Assembly (NCBI RefSeq): GCF_027912675.1 | Contig: NZ_CP115757.1 | Span: 1,736,001 to 1,800,000 of the forward strand | Direction of reading: 5' to 3' | Length of the DNA: 64,000 nt | Origin: Paracoccus sp. SCSIO 75233 | Lineage (GTDB): Bacteria; Pseudomonadota; Alphaproteobacteria; Rhodobacterales; Rhodobacteraceae | Shown: positions 24,749 through 34,408 of the stretch, piece after piece | Position numbering within the stretch: the stretch's first letter is position 1 | How the letters are laid out: each line of letters begins with the position of its first letter | Program-made: the position numbers and the translations under genes | Notes under the pieces: model-generated | What the model was told of the DNA's origin: nothing | The model's database searches: none | The model's input: the letters and a program-made list of their open reading frames with translations, nothing else

Positions 24749-26824
24749 TCAGTGCTCCATTACTTTATCGGCAACAAGGCTGCCATTCGGATGCAGGCGG
24801 ATCGTCCAACCCGGCAGTACGAAGATCGTTGTTTCCCGCTCCTCGACGATGACCGGGCCACTGATCACGTCCCCCTCAACCATTGCAGAACGCGCATAAA
24901 CCGCGGTCTCAACCGGTTGCCCACGAAGATGAACGATACGCTTACGAGCTTCGGGGCGAGCATCACCTTTGGAAACATGCGCAGTCGCTCGCTCGGGCAG
25001 TTTGCCGCGCGCAGTGACGTGCCAGTTCACGATCTCAATCGGTATATCGTCAAGCTTAAGCCCGTATTGAACGACATATTCACGCTCGAATATCTCGCGC
25101 ATAACCTGGGTATCCAGCTCCTCGCGCGGATCAAATGGCAGGTCCACCCGAAGTTCCGATTGCTGACCGAGGTAGCGAAGTTCCGCACCAAACACAAAGT
25201 CGATATCGGAGGGAGCCAAACCGGCTTCGGTCAGCGCGGCGGTACCTTCTTCGGTCATTTGCGTCACAAGGCGCTGTGCGGCCGCACCATCCAGACTATC
25301 GACGGCTGTAAGTTGACTGCGGACAAGATCAATCTGTGCTGGCGTCACCAGCGTCCCAAATGCGGAGAGAACGGAGGCCAAAGGCGGGTAAATTACCTGC
25401 TTCGACTCGATCAGATCAGCCACGAGGCATGCATGTACCGGGCCTGCACCGCCAAACGCGAGCATCGGCAGGCCACGATAATCGACACCGCGGTCGGTTG
25501 CGTGCGTGCGTGCTGCCGCCGCCATCTGTTCGCACACAACCTCGTAAATTCCCCACGCCGTCTGCTCCACAGTCAGGCCGATTTTTTCCCCAAGCCTCTT
25601 TATGGCCTCGCGCGCGGCCTGCGCGTCCAGCGTCATGTCGCCGCCAAGAAAGCGGTCCGGGTCGAGAATGCCCAGAACGACATCCGCATCTGTGATACAG
25701 GGCTCTTTACCGCCCCGCCCGTAACAAACCGGTCCGGGAATAGAGCCTGCACTTTCCGGACCCGTGCGCAAAAGACCAAGTTCGTCGACCCAGGCGATGG
25801 AGCCGCCTCCCGCCCCGATCTCAATCATATCGATTGAAGGCACTGTGATCGGCATACCCGAGCCGGGTTTGAAACGGTATCGTCGGTCGACCTCAAAAGT
25901 ACCCGTTACCAGAGGCTCGTGACCCTGGATCATGCAGGCCTTCGCGGTCGTTCCACCCATGTCGAAGGAGATCAGATCACGAATACCAAACATCCGTGAG
26001 AAATAGCACGCAACAAGAGCGCCGGCGGCCGGGCCGCTTTCAATCATCCGAACTGGAAGATCTCCCGCGCGCCCTGCCCCGATCACCCCGCCATTCGACA
26101 ACATAATAAGCGGCTGTTGAGCAAAACCGCGACGATCAAGTTCCGCAATCAAGGCATCAAGATAAGGCCGCGTGATAGGAACCGTATAGGCATTGATCGC
26201 TGTTGTCGAAGTTCGCAGATACTCGCGCATTTGCGGCGCAATCTCAGATGAAAGCGAAACAAATATCTCTGGTGCTTCGCGCGCAAAAATCTCGGCAACG
26301 AGCTTTTCATTCGCACCGTTTCGATAGGCGTTCATCAGACTGACGGCCACCGACTCGATCCCTTGTGCCTTGCAGCCCCGGGCGATGGCAACAATCTCGG
26401 ATTCCTGTGGAGCCAGCTCAACAGAACCATCGGCCAAGATACGTTCGCTCAGGACCCAGGTTCTTTCGCGCGGGATCAGTGGCTCAGCGAACTCAATCTG
26501 CGGATCGTACATATCGTAGCGATGCTCATCCCTGATATACAGGATATCCGCGAAACCACGCGTCAGGATAAGGCCAACAGGGGGACCTTTGCGCTCAATC
26601 AATGCGTTGGTGACAACGGTAGTCGCATGTACGACCATATCGTTCACATCACCGGGCTCTACGCCCGCGCGGTTCATGACAAGCTCGACACCCCGGAAAA
26701 AGCCTTCCAGCAAATTGCCGTGTGTCGTCAGTGTCTTGTCGACGAAGTTGCGGCCATCATCAGCGAGGAGAACAGCGTCGGTAAATGTTCCCCCGATGTC
26801 CACAGCAAGCGAATATCTGGTCAT
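24749..26824 (-). CDS. hyuA: Hydantoinase/oxoprolinase A-type subunit
   Basis: The 691-residue product starts MTRYSLAVDIGGTFTDAVLL, the phosphate-binding opening of the HyuA ATPase family, and contains VVHATTVVTNALIERKG, LISFDMGGTTAKACMI, PSIDMIEIGAGGGSIAWVD and LAFGGAGPVHA. It hydrolyses ATP to activate the substrate carbonyl in partnership with HyuB. Its ATG overlaps the IclR stop (ATGA), so regulator and enzyme are co-translated. Confidence 0.93.
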   Translation of the reverse strand: MTRYSLAVDIGGTFTDAVLLADDGRNFVDKTLTTHGNLLEGFFRGVELVMNRAGVEPGDVNDMVVHATTVVTNALIERKGPPVGLILTRGFADILYIRDEHRYDMYDPQIEFAEPLIPRERTWVLSERILADGSVELAPQESEIVAIARGCKAQGIESVAVSLMNAYRNGANEKLVAEIFAREAPEIFVSLSSEIAPQMREYLRTSTTAINAYTVPITRPYLDALIAELDRRGFAQQPLIMLSNGGVIGAGRAGDLPVRMIESGPAAGALVACYFSRMFGIRDLISFDMGGTTAKACMIQGHEPLVTGTFEVDRRYRFKPGSGMPITVPSIDMIEIGAGGGSIAWVDELGLLRTGPESAGSIPGPVCYGRGGKEPCITDADVVLGILDPDRFLGGDMTLDAQAAREAIKRLGEKIGLTVEQTAWGIYEVVCEQMAAAARTHATDRGVDYRGLPMLAFGGAGPVHACLVADLIESKQVIYPPLASVLSAFGTLVTPAQIDLVRSQLTAVDSLDGAAAQRLVTQMTEEGTAALTEAGLAPSDIDFVFGAELRYLGQQSELRVDLPFDPREELDTQVMREIFEREYVVQYGLKLDDIPIEIVNWHVTARGKLPERATAHVSKGDARPEARKRIVHLRGQPVETAVYARSAMVEGDVISGPVIVEERETTIFVLPGWTIRLHPNGSLVADKVMEH

Positions 26825-27591
26825 TTAGGTAACTCCGTGTTGCCAAGGTTGGTGGAGAATTTCCGCGCGGACATCATCAGCGCATCGACGAAACGATTTG
26901 CCGGCGGCGTACCGATAACACCGGTCGGACCCGCAATCGTCAGCGTAGCTATGAAGTTCTCCGTCATATCAAAAACCGGGGCAGAGACCGCTGTAACGCC
27001 TTGCAAAGTCTGGTTGGGCGCTTCGGCCCAGCCACGCTCCCGCACCTTCTGAATTTCGACACCAATCGCATTACGATCAGTCGGTGTCTCAGCGGTCCAT
27101 TCCCGAAGCGAGCCCTCGCCGAGCTTCGCCCCGCCGAAGGCCAACGCAACCTTGCCCTGAGCAGACGAGTGGAAATCCAGAAGTGCACCAGGGCGGGTTA
27201 CGATCGCGACCGGCTGTATTGTTCGCACCATGTCCAGAATTCGCATGCCGTCAGGCTCCATCTGCGAAAACGAGACCGTGAACCCCGTCAGATCACGCAG
27301 TTCAATCATCACCGGGCGCGCTTCGCGTAGAATGTCTGTAGAATCCGCGAGTGCCTGACCGAGATGGTAAAGCTTGTAGGACAGCCGGTATTTTTCCGTT
27401 TCAGGATCCTGCAAAACATAGCCGAGGCTCAGCAAGGTGCGCAGGAAGCGAAAAGCCCGCACTTTTGACACGCCGATTTGACGGGCCAGATCGGAAACCG
27501 CGACTGGCTCACCACGATCTGCCATAGCCTCTATCACTGCGAAGGCCATCTGCGTGGATTGGTTGACCGATTTATCGAGTTCGATGTTCAT
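26821..27591 (-). CDS. IclR-family transcriptional regulator
   Basis: The 256-residue protein starts MNIELDKSVNQSTQMAFAVI at 27591; the frame extends upstream to 27777 but overlaps the TRAP gene and lacks the family pattern. The N-terminal winged helix is VAVSDLARQIGVSKVRAFRFLRT (about 27-50). The C-terminal effector domain includes FTVSFSQMEPDGMRIL, LLDFHSSAQGKVALAFG and AVSAPVFDMTENFIATLTI. It probably controls the hyu-to-ligase genes in response to their substrate. Confidence 0.9.
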   Translation of the reverse strand: MNIELDKSVNQSTQMAFAVIEAMADRGEPVAVSDLARQIGVSKVRAFRFLRTLLSLGYVLQDPETEKYRLSYKLYHLGQALADSTDILREARPVMIELRDLTGFTVSFSQMEPDGMRILDMVRTIQPVAIVTRPGALLDFHSSAQGKVALAFGGAKLGEGSLREWTAETPTDRNAIGVEIQKVRERGWAEAPNQTLQGVTAVSAPVFDMTENFIATLTIAGPTGVIGTPPANRFVDALMMSARKFSTNLGNTELPK

Positions 27592-27598
27592 GTGATTC

Positions 27599-28690
27599 TT
27601 ATTTGAAAAGATTGGGAAGGAAGAGCGACAGAGAAGGTACTGCCGCAACAAGCGCAAGAACGATGACGCAGAGCACAAGCATTGGAAGTGCCGCCATCGC
27701 AACGGCTTGAATTGGCGTCCGTGCAATGGTGCCGACAATAAAAAGAACCAGGCCAACCGGTGGAGTACACATACCAATCATCAGGTTAAGTACGACCATG
27801 ACACCCATCTGTACCGGATCCATACCAATCGTCGGAGCCAGGGCATTCAGGACCGGAACGATCAGAACCATCGCCGCGAGAGGTTCCAGAAACAGGCCCA
27901 TTACGACGAGAATAATATTGAGCAGCAGTATCAAAACCGCAGGTGACTGCGTCACGCCCAATATGCTGTCGGCAATCCTTTGGGGCAGGTTTTCGATGCC
28001 CAGCACAAACCCCGTCATGCTCGCCATTGCGACAATCAGCATAACCCCTGCCGACATGGTTGCAGTATCGTGGAAGCACCGCAGCAATCGTCGCCAAGAA
28101 AGGGAGCGGTAGACGAAAAGCGCAATGACAAGCGCATAAATACAAGCGACTCCTGCTGCCTCCGTCGGGGTGAAAATCCCACTCCGAATTCCGACAACAA
28201 TAAAGACCGGAAGGATTATAGCCGGGATCGCGGCTATAAGGATTCCTCTGCGCTCTTCGGGTGGAACGCGAGCGGCAACGGGATGATCATCCCTGCGACC
28301 CTTCCACAGAGCATAGGTGAGAAGCAGCCCGCCAAGTATCAGCCCCGGTACAATCCCGGCCAAGAACAAATCGCCGATCGAGGTGCCGGTCAGAACCCCG
28401 AATAAGATCAGCGGCAATGAGGGCGGTATCATCGGGCCCAGGAGCGAACCTGTTGCAGTCAGCGCTGCTGCGTAGGCCGGATCATACCCATCACGCTTCA
28501 TCGAAGGGATCATCAGGCCACCAACCGCTGCGGCTTCCGACGTAGCGGCTCCACTCGCCCCGGAGAGCAGGAAGTTGGACAAAACGTTCACAACTGCCAG
28601 CCCCCCCTTGATCCGACCAACCAAAAACTGCGCGGCCCGCACAATATGACCTGTGAGGTCAGCCGCATTCATCAGGTTACCTGCAAGGAT
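27599..28690 (-). pseudogene. dctM: TRAP transporter large permease (DctM type), 5' end cut off by an IS
   Basis: The longest ORF is 27599-28672, but the coding frame runs back to the IS edge at 28690 (reading ILAGNLMNAADLTGH). About 360 residues remain of a usual 425 or so: several membrane helices with GGLAVVNVLSNFLLSGASGA, GSLLGPMIPPSLPLI, FTPTEAAGVACIYA and MCTPPVGLVLF. The first 60 or so codons and the DctQ and DctP partners are missing. It probably served uptake of the hyu-pathway substrate; as it stands it is likely inactive. Confidence 0.85.
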
Positions 28691-28775
28691 TGTCCCCCGT
28701 CAGCGGCTATGGCACAGATTTGAGGTTGTGATTTAAGGAGGATTTGGGCTTCGTCGTAGTGACGAAGGAACGAAG

Positions 28776-29162
28776 ATGAAGCCCAAATCCTCCAATTCAA
28801 AATCGCCGACCAAGCCCCCTGCAGATCGGGTGGTCAAGGACATCCGGCGTCAGACCCGCCGCCACTTCTCGGCCGAAGACAAGATCCGCATCGTGCTTGA
28901 AGGTCTTCGCGGTGACGACAGTATCGCCGAGTTGTGCCGCAAAGAGGGCATCGCGCAGAGTCTGTACTACAGCTGGTCCAAGGAGTTCATGGAAGCCGGC
29001 AAACGCCGCCTGGCCGGGGACACCGCCCGTGCGGCGACCTCCGGTGACGTGCAGGACTTGCGCCGCGAAGCCCGTGCGCTGAAGGAGTGCGTGGCGGACC
29101 TGACGCTGGAAAACCGCTTGCTTAAAAAAAGCATGATCGCGGATGGGGGCGACGACGAATGA
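28776..29162 (+). CDS. IS3-family transposase OrfA, copy 1
   Basis: The 128-residue product has a helix-turn-helix (FSAEDKIRIVLEGLRGDDSI, AELCRKEGIAQSLYYSWSKE) and a C-terminal leucine-zipper-like helix (ALKECVADLTLENRLLKKS). It binds the IS ends. It overlaps OrfB by ATGA and carries an A7 run at 29124-29130; a -1 slip there would fuse OrfA to OrfB without a stop. Its sequence is the same as copy 2. Confidence 0.93.
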   Translation: MKPKSSNSKSPTKPPADRVVKDIRRQTRRHFSAEDKIRIVLEGLRGDDSIAELCRKEGIAQSLYYSWSKEFMEAGKRRLAGDTARAATSGDVQDLRREARALKECVADLTLENRLLKKSMIADGGDDE

Positions 29163-30138
29163 GGTATCCCGCATCCGAGAAGCTGGAGATCATCCGTATC
29201 GTCGAGCAGTCGCACCTGCCGGCCAGGCGGACGCTGGACCAGCTCGGCATTGCCCGCCGGACCTTCTACCGCTGGTATGACCGCTACCGGAAGGTGGGCC
29301 GGAAGCGCTGGAGGATCGCCCTTCGGCACCGAACCGGGTGTGGAACCGCATTGGCGAGGACATCCAGGACCAGATCGTCGAGATGGCGTTGGAGGCGACC
29401 GACCTCAGCCCACGCGAACTGGCCGTGCGCTTCACCGACGAGAAACACTACTTCGTGTCGGAAGCCACGGTCTACCGGTTGCTCAAGGCCCATGACCTGA
29501 TCACCAGCCCAGCCTATACGGTAATCAAGGCGGCCGATCAGTTCCACACCAAGACCACGCGGCCGAATGAGATGTGGCAGACCGACTTCACCTACTTCAA
29601 GATCATCGGGTGGGGCTGGATGTACCTCTCGACGGTGCTTGACGACTTCTCGCGCTACATCATCGCCTGGAAGCTATGCACCAACATGCGGGCCGAGGAC
29701 GTGACCGACACGCTGGACCTCGCGCTCGCCGCCTCGGGCTGCGACAGCGCCACCGTTCTACACAAACCCAGGCTGCTATCGGACAATGGCCCCAGCTACA
29801 TCGCGGGCGAGCTGGCCGAATACATCGAGTCCAACAAGATGAGCCATGTGCGCGGCGCGCCGTGCCACCCGCAGACCCAGGGCAAGATCGAGCGCTGGCA
29901 CCAGACCCTGAAGAACCGCATCCTGTTGGAGAACTACTTCCTGCCCGGCGACCTCGAGTCCCAGATCGAGGCCTTCGTCGAGCACTACAACAACCAGCGT
30001 TACCACGAGAGCCTGGCCAACGTGACGCCTGCCGATGTCTACTTCGGCAGGGCACAGGCCATCATCAAACAGCGCGAAAGGATCAAACGAAAAACCATCG
30101 AATATCGGCGCTTGCAGCACCGCAAGCTCACAGCCTAA
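29159..30138 (+). pseudogene. IS3-family transposase OrfB, copy 1, broken by a 1-bp deletion
   Basis: The frame starts MRYPASEKLEIIRIVEQSHL and shifts after DRYRK because one G of a GGG run is missing at 29289-29290. The rest, including the DDE catalytic residues (QTDFTYF, LLSDNGPSY, GKIERWHQTLK), continues in another frame from 29338. Copy 2 keeps the intact 326-residue form. This copy cannot make active full-length transposase, though copy 2 could move it in trans. Confidence 0.92.
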
Positions 30139-30265
30139 CATCAAATCCCAGACGAGGCCCGCTCTCCGCTAGTCTACGCCCCAATCTGCGCCAAATGTTC
30201 TGACGACGGACATATTATAAAGTCAGCGACCGGTCGTCGGCGCGCTCAGGGTGGAGAAACGGAAG

Positions 30266-32200
30266 ATGCGCAAAATCTCGGGACCGCTCGGCCTCGCAAT
30301 CAAGGCATGGGCCGCTGCTGCGACCGCGCTTCATCTCTATTTCGCCGTTCGGGGCTGGCCGGAACCGCTGACCTTGCGCTCCCTGCATTTCCTGCTTTTC
30401 TTGCCGTTGATCTTCCTGCTGTTTCCTGCGCGCAGCATCAAGCAGTCCGAATCTGAAATCCTGCCTGCTGACGAAGCCCAGACCGACGCGCCAAACCAGA
30501 AACCCAGCACCATGGACTGGATACTGGCCGGGCTGAGCCTGTTGCCAAGCCTGTATATGTACCTGAATGCGAACACGATCTATCAGCGTTCGGAGTTCCT
30601 GACACCGCTGACAGACGTTCAACGCTATTTGGGTATTTTGGTCATCCTGCTGGTTTTGGAGGGCGTACGCCGGGCACTGACGCCGATACTGGCCGGACTG
30701 ACGATCCTTGTCATCACCTATATGTTCACTGCGCAGTTTCTGCCCGGTCTCTGGCATTACCGCGCAATGAGCCTGGATCATGTCGTCGAGACGATGACGC
30801 TCATCAATGGCCGCGGCATTTATGGCCCGTTGATGGGAATTTCCGCTACGATTGTCGCGATTTTCATAACCTTCGGTGCCTTCGTCCGGATCAGCGGCGC
30901 AGGAATGCTGTTTTCCAATATTGGCGAAGCTGCGGCTGGCAAATACTCCGGTGGCCCGGCAAAGGTCGCGGTTATCAGTTCCTGCCTGTTTGGCACGATG
31001 AGCGGATCGGCCGTCTCTAACGTGGCTTCGACCGGGGTCGTGACGATACCGCTGATGAAACGCTTGGGCTACCGACCAGCTTTTGCCGGAGGCGTCGAAA
31101 CCGCTGCCAGCGTCGGCGGTGCCATCATGCCTCCGGTCATGGGTGCGGCCTCGTTCCTGATGGCCGAGATCACTGGCATCCCTTATCGCACCATCATCAT
31201 TGCCGCCTCTCTCGGCGCGGTTCTTTATTACGCGACGACGCTACTGATGGTGCATCTGGAAGCGCGGCGACTGAAGCTCAGCGGCATGCCCGCAGACCAG
31301 CTTCCAAAATGGAAGGACGTTTTCCGCGACATACATCTGCTGGCTCCGTTGGTGCTTTTATTTGCGATGTTGATGTCGGGATTTTCGCCCACATTTTCTG
31401 CAATATGCGCCATAGGGGCCGTGGTTGTCGTATCGTGGTTGCGCCGTAGAACGGCAGTCGGTCCCAAACAGATATTCTTTGCACTAGCTGAGGCGGGTGA
31501 GCTCATCTCCATTGTCGCGCTCGCAGTCGCGGCCGCAGGAATGATCGTTGCCGGCCTTACGACAACCGGGTTAGTCATCGCGATCAGCAATATTATCAAC
31601 AGCGCAGCGGGTGGCCAGCTTTGGCTTGCCGCGATCATGGTCGCATTGGTCAGCCTCTTGCTTGGCATGGGCGTACCGACAACGCCGGCCTATCTGATCG
31701 TCTCGGTGGTTGGTGCCCCGATCCTGATAGAGCTGGGTGCCCCAATGCTCGGCGCGCATCTATTCGTGTTTTACTTCGCTATTCTGGCGGATGCGACTCC
31801 GCCGGTTTCAATTGCCGCGTACACGGCGGCCGTCATCGCCAAGGCAAGTCCGATGCAAACCGGCTTCGAAGCCTGGAAACTGTCGATAGGCGGGCTTGTC
31901 GTCGCATTCAGCTTCGTCTTTACTCCCGCCATTATGTGGCAAGCATCGGTAAGCGAAGCGCTGATGATCTTCGGCGTCAATGTCGCCGCGATCACCTGTA
32001 TCAGCTTGGCATCCATCGGCTACTGGACACGCCGCGTGACGATCTTGCCAAGGGCACTGGCGCTGGCCACGGGCATCGCGCTCGCTTTCAGCTACGGTGC
32101 TGCACTGGAATATCGCGCCCTCGCGGCGGCAGCCATCCTTCTGGTCATGGGGCTGTCGGTCGTCTTGCCGCAAGCACAATCAGAGCGGCGCGAGAACTGA
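30266..32200 (+). CDS. TRAP transporter 4TM/12TM fused permease
   Basis: The 644-residue product is a fused DctQ-DctM permease: a Q-like N-terminal part (several helices to about residue 150), then the M part with GRGIYGPLMGISATIVAIFI, GTMSGSAVSNVASTGVVTIP, GGAIMPPVMGAASFLMAEI and FYFAILADATPPVSIAAYTA. It imports organic acids with sodium, with a periplasmic TAXI/DctP-type binding protein that is not in the window. ATG 30266 has GGAG nine bases ahead; a GTG at 30251 is the alternative. Copy 1 of the IS ends 53 bp upstream, so its native promoter and binding-protein gene were probably removed. Confidence 0.9.
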   Translation: MRKISGPLGLAIKAWAAAATALHLYFAVRGWPEPLTLRSLHFLLFLPLIFLLFPARSIKQSESEILPADEAQTDAPNQKPSTMDWILAGLSLLPSLYMYLNANTIYQRSEFLTPLTDVQRYLGILVILLVLEGVRRALTPILAGLTILVITYMFTAQFLPGLWHYRAMSLDHVVETMTLINGRGIYGPLMGISATIVAIFITFGAFVRISGAGMLFSNIGEAAAGKYSGGPAKVAVISSCLFGTMSGSAVSNVASTGVVTIPLMKRLGYRPAFAGGVETAASVGGAIMPPVMGAASFLMAEITGIPYRTIIIAASLGAVLYYATTLLMVHLEARRLKLSGMPADQLPKWKDVFRDIHLLAPLVLLFAMLMSGFSPTFSAICAIGAVVVVSWLRRRTAVGPKQIFFALAEAGELISIVALAVAAAGMIVAGLTTTGLVIAISNIINSAAGGQLWLAAIMVALVSLLLGMGVPTTPAYLIVSVVGAPILIELGAPMLGAHLFVFYFAILADATPPVSIAAYTAAVIAKASPMQTGFEAWKLSIGGLVVAFSFVFTPAIMWQASVSEALMIFGVNVAAITCISLASIGYWTRRVTILPRALALATGIALAFSYGAALEYRALAAAAILLVMGLSVVLPQAQSERREN

Positions 32201-32234
32201 GCCGTCGGACACCACAACGTTTGGAGCACACAAG

Positions 32235-33371
32235 ATGTCGGCAGAACAACTGAAAGCAATCGCGATGACACTCTGGGTCGTCGAGAACCGGATTGCGATG
32301 AAACGTTCTCAGGGTGTCGGCTCAATATCTGGAACTAACCGGCGGATCATTATTCGCATCGATACGGATGGCGGGCCATCAGGCTTTGGTGAGGCCGCCC
32401 CTTGGTCGGTCTTCTCCGGCACCACCGAGGCCGGCGTGGCCGCACTGGCAAGATATTACTGGCCGGTCCTGAAAGGTCGCGAGATCGCCGATATTCCCAA
32501 GATCATGAACGCTTGCGACCGCGCGGCAGTTGGGCATCCCGAAGCTAAGGCTGCAGTGGAAATGGCGCTTTACGATATTGTCGGGAAAGCCTCTGGCCTG
32601 CCCCTTTACCAGCTTTTGGGTGGCAAGGTGAAGGATCGCATCCCGTTCAGTTTTTCACTGGCAAACCCGGATCTCGAAGCGGATCTCGCACTGGCTACAC
32701 GGATGTATGACGAGGGGTCGCGGATTTTCAAAATCAAGACCGGATTTGTCGACACTCATGCCGAGGATGTGCGCCGTGTCGCCCGCATCCGCGATTATCT
32801 GCCGGATGATACCGATTTGAGGATCGACTATAATCAGGGCCTGTCACCCTTCGGCGCCATCAAGAACCTGCGCGAGATGGAGGCGTTTCGCCTGACGTTT
32901 ATCGAGCAGCCGGTGAAAGCGCATCTCTGGGAACTGCTGGCAGAGCTCACGGCAGCGCTGGATACGCCAGTCCTTGCCGATGAAAGCGTGTTCAGCCCGG
33001 CATCTGCAGCCGACGCGGTCAGACGGCGGATTGCACGGGCATTCAGCATCAAGATCATGAAAGCGGGCGGGTTCGCACATGGTCGTGCGATTGCAACGAT
33101 TGCAGAACAAGCCGGGATTCCGTGTTATGGCGGCACGTTGTTCGAAGGTGCAATCGCGCTCAACGCGGCCGCGCATCTGATTGTATCCTGCGAGAACATC
33201 TCCCTAGGGTGTGAGTTCTACATGCCGCGCTATGTCATGTCGCCCGATGAGTGTGAGGCAGGCGTAGATATCCGCGACGGGCATGTTTATCCACCTTCGG
33301 GTCCGGGTCTGGGCCTCGAAATAGATGAAGATGTCCTCGGCCGCACGGCGATTGAAACGCTGCACCTCTGA
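32235..33371 (+). CDS. Mandelate racemase/muconate lactonizing-type enzyme (muconate cycloisomerase-like)
   Basis: The 378-residue product starts MSAEQLKAIAMTLWVVENRI with GGAG eight bases ahead. Enolase-superfamily marks are KIKTG near 166, the metal ligands in RIDYNQ (near 196), FIEQP (near 222) and LADES (near 247), and Lys in FSIKIMKAGG near 273, as in the muconate cycloisomerase branch. It would form or open a lactone from a conjugated diacid, or racemise a substrate. It follows the TRAP permease by 34 bp, suggesting that the imported acid is its substrate. Confidence 0.88.
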   Translation: MSAEQLKAIAMTLWVVENRIAMKRSQGVGSISGTNRRIIIRIDTDGGPSGFGEAAPWSVFSGTTEAGVAALARYYWPVLKGREIADIPKIMNACDRAAVGHPEAKAAVEMALYDIVGKASGLPLYQLLGGKVKDRIPFSFSLANPDLEADLALATRMYDEGSRIFKIKTGFVDTHAEDVRRVARIRDYLPDDTDLRIDYNQGLSPFGAIKNLREMEAFRLTFIEQPVKAHLWELLAELTAALDTPVLADESVFSPASAADAVRRRIARAFSIKIMKAGGFAHGRAIATIAEQAGIPCYGGTLFEGAIALNAAAHLIVSCENISLGCEFYMPRYVMSPDECEAGVDIRDGHVYPPSGPGLGLEIDEDVLGRTAIETLHL

Positions 33372-33412
33372 GACGAAGTCAGGACAAATCGGTTCCTGTC
33401 GACCGGGGCCGT

Positions 33413-34309
33413 CTACATGCGCAAGCTGCGCGTCTCAGAAACAAGCCAATCGCGAAAGTCGGTAATCGGTTTGGTGATATTCCGGTTGAAGGGGTAGACC
33501 AGATAATAGCCAAACCCGCTTGGCACTGCGCCGCCCAAAGGCATATGCAGCAACCCGCAATCGAGTTGCACCTCCACCATAACGCGCGGCACCACGGCCA
33601 GCCCGATACCCGCAATCGCTGCCTGTATCACCATGTTTGTCTGTGAAAAGCGCGGGCCGGAAATTCGTTCGTTATGACTTAGATTATTCGCCTCAAGCCA
33701 GCGCAGCCAGCTCGCGGGTCGATGGGCGTTCTGGATCAGCGGGAAACGATAGAACTCGGTCAGCGGCAATTCGGTACCCACCGGAATAAGAGAGGGCGCG
33801 GCAACCACAACCACTTTTTCATCCATGAGATGGTGATGAGACATATCCGGCCACACACCGCGCCCCCTGAGCACCGCGACATCGATCTGCGAACTCGAAA
33901 AATCGAGCGTTCCGTCTACAGGCAACATCGTGAAATGCTGATCAGGGAACCGCTTGATGAAACGGGTCATTTTGGAGACCAGCCATTGGCTTCCCAGACT
34001 GTCCTGAACGCCGATCTGCAACATCTCGCTGCGCGCACTGCCGCGAACAAGATCAATCGTGGCCTCCTCCAACTGGTCGAGGCTCTGAGAAACGCGTTCA
34101 CGATAAGCGCGACCCGCGTCCGAAAGAACAAGCTTAGGGCCGATCCGCTCGAAAAGCCGCAGACCCAGCAGGGCCTCAAGCGCCGCGACCTGTCGGCTGA
34201 TACCGCTTTGTGTAAGCCCAATATCCTCACCCGCACGGGTAAAATTCAGATGAATTGCCGCAGCCTCGAAGGCTGAAAGCGCGGATAACGATGGAAGATA
34301 TCGCTTCAT
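33413..34309 (-). CDS. LysR-family transcriptional regulator (GcvA-like)
   Basis: The start MKRYLPSLSALSAFEAAAIH at 34309 fits the GcvA-type LysR pattern; ATGs at 34330 and 34357 are alternatives and no ribosome site decides. The 298-residue product has the N-terminal HTH (LNFTRAGEDIGLTQSGISRQVAALE) and an effector-binding domain. It converges with the cycloisomerase gene and diverges from an Lrp-type gene, so either may be its target. Confidence 0.88.
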   Translation of the reverse strand: MKRYLPSLSALSAFEAAAIHLNFTRAGEDIGLTQSGISRQVAALEALLGLRLFERIGPKLVLSDAGRAYRERVSQSLDQLEEATIDLVRGSARSEMLQIGVQDSLGSQWLVSKMTRFIKRFPDQHFTMLPVDGTLDFSSSQIDVAVLRGRGVWPDMSHHHLMDEKVVVVAAPSLIPVGTELPLTEFYRFPLIQNAHRPASWLRWLEANNLSHNERISGPRFSQTNMVIQAAIAGIGLAVVPRVMVEVQLDCGLLHMPLGGAVPSGFGYYLVYPFNRNITKPITDFRDWLVSETRSLRM

Positions 34310-34408
34310 ACTATGAGTATTGCTCATCATAAACCGCAAACTCAATATGTTTTTCATTTGTCTGAAGCTGTCAGAATAAAGAAAACAAAAGTGTTGGGAG
34401 CGATTATC

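Larger units (their letters stand above)
28691..30212 (+). mobile_element. IS3-family insertion sequence, copy 1 (orfB frameshifted)
   Basis: The boundaries come from comparison with copy 2 (37990-39512): identity begins at TGTCCCCCGTCAG and ends at TGACGACGGACA. The ends are imperfect inverted repeats (TGTCCCCCGTCAG and TGTCCGTCGTCAG, 11 of 13) and follow the IS3-family TG...CA rule. The 1522-bp copy lacks one G relative to copy 2 at 29289-29290. Flanks (GAT and TAT) show no 3-bp target duplication. Confidence 0.93.

Noticed and set aside
27592..27777. Longer N-terminus for the IclR gene
   Set aside because: It lies antiparallel to nothing but overlaps the TRAP gene end and lacks family similarity; ATG 27591 fits the IclR start.
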